From Carallia brachiata (lineage: Eukaryota; Streptophyta; Magnoliopsida; Malpighiales; Rhizophoraceae): a stretch of DNA of 64,000 bases. The stretch's first letter is position 1; every line of letters starts with the position of its first letter. The stretch is taken from positions 122,721-186,720 of the forward strand of contig JADCRB010000020.1 in assembly GCA_021464245.1 (NCBI GenBank), written 5' to 3'. Below the pieces are notes generated by a model. That model saw only the letters and a program-made list of their open reading frames with translations, made no database searches and was not told the DNA's origin. Of this stretch, positions 63,331-64,000 are shown in pieces. Position numbers and translations under genes: made by a program.

Positions 63331-63754
63331 TTATAGGTTGGTGGAAAAAGATAGAGAGCGCTGGGATACACATGGGTTAGGAAAAAAAATTGATAGCCAT
63401 AATATCTATCATAAGCATCACATTATATTAAGCCTCATCTAAATGAAAAATTATATGTATAATCTAAAATGATATTAGCATGACATTATTTGAATTTTGA
63501 CTAAATCTTTTAGCTTATTGGAAAAAAAAGATAAACAACCATGAATCATTGTACAAAGAGATAGTGATTTTTATTAGGAATAAAATTTGATGGTTTTATT
63601 TAAATAATTTTAAAGTAACTATAAAGTGATATGAACTGTTAAATAATTAAAGTTATGTAAAAATAAAAATAAAAATAACTGTTAAATATCGTTAAATAAA
63701 ATTTCATAAATACTTATTTATACTTATGTAAAGTTATCTGTTATTAATCCTTTA
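63331..63754. other. AT-rich intergenic DNA, no gene seen
   Basis: Contains AATAATTTTAAAGTAACTAT-like text near 63600 that resembles MITE debris at 2300. Confidence 0.35.
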
Positions 63755-64000
63755 CTAAAAGACACGGCCTTTTCCCAGTGTCCGACTATTCAAAGTTGCC
63801 AACTGTTCTTGTAGCATAACGACGGATAGCCGGCGGAGGAATTCCGATCTAGAAGCTCCTCCCAAGAATGCATCCAAAAAAGCCCAGAGACCACGTGCAT
63901 GTCTTTGTGCGCCAACTGGAAGCTCACATAGAAACATCCCACCTTTGTAAGTAATTGGTGGTGAATTAGTCACATCCGATCCTATCAAGGACCCTTGGAT
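63755..64000 (-). CDS. Unrecognised frame open to the window edge
   Basis: On the - strand the frame is open from the window end to a TAA at 63755: IQGSLIGSDVTNSPPITYKG, GMFLCELPVGAQRHARGLWA, FLDAFLGGASRSEFLRRLSV and VMLQEQLATLNSRTLGKGRVF. Base composition is higher in GC than the flanks and the amino-acid mix is protein-like, with an amphipathic stretch in FLRRLSVVMLQEQL. It is probably the C-terminal exon or piece of a gene or element lying to the right. I do not recognise the family. Confidence 0.4.
   Translation of the reverse strand: MQGSLIGSDVTNSPPITYKGGMFLCELPVGAQRHARGLWAFLDAFLGGASRSEFLRRLSVVMLQEQLATLNSRTLGKGRVF

Overview
The window is nuclear DNA of a flowering plant, most likely a eudicot. 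It is AT-rich, its genes have introns with GT/AG sites, and transposable elements fill much of it (LINE remnants, Ty3/gypsy and Ty1/copia elements, long-inverted-repeat DNA elements, foldback MITEs). The two recognisable host families, small secreted S-protein homologues (SPH, Self-incomp_S1) and DUF1218 membrane proteins, are plant families. A woody dicot such as Citrus would fit, but the species is a guess.

Left part (1-7.9 kb): a LINE 3' end with an RNase H domain, a broken exon of a PC4/KELP-type transcription coactivator, a LINE reverse-transcriptase fragment and several MITEs. Middle (7.9-34 kb): a tandem array of five SPH copies, all on the + strand. Each sits in a repeated unit with a nearly identical promoter and 3' flank. 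Three look intact or nearly so (8630, 16655, 24269), one has a changed C-terminus (15236) and one is a pseudogene (33149). Between them lie a long-inverted-repeat Mutator-like element (18.9-20.5 kb), an orphan copy of the SPH upstream flank (22.85 kb), and a complete but pol-less LTR retrotransposon (26.99-32.22 kb, element 1).

Right part (36.8-64 kb): copies of a unit carrying a three-exon DUF1218 gene on the - strand. Copy 1 (37.6-39.6 kb) has a stop codon and a frameshift. Copy 2 (52.0-58.4 kb) is split by a young Ty1/copia element with 485/483-bp LTRs and a TAAAG target duplication, inserted about 10 bp upstream of a splice acceptor. Between them is a young 9.8-kb Ty3/gypsy element (40.26-50.07 kb, element 2) with a CTTTG target duplication. 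Its order of RT, RNase H, second RNase H and integrase points to the Tat lineage.

The most unusual content is in the two gypsy relatives. Both carry, downstream of the pol position and in the same sense as the element, a WUSCHEL-type homeobox (WOX) segment plus a further conserved segment of unknown function, so both look like cargo captured by a retrotransposon family. In element 2, pol lies between two copies of a repeat module (minisatellite, low-complexity tract, conserved block). Element 1 has one module and no pol, as recombination between the modules would produce. A second theme is a set of tiny insertions: about 6-7 nt plus a poly(A) run, flanked by 13-17 bp target duplications. They look like LINE insertions truncated almost to nothing; one can be checked against empty sites in neighbouring paralogous promoters.
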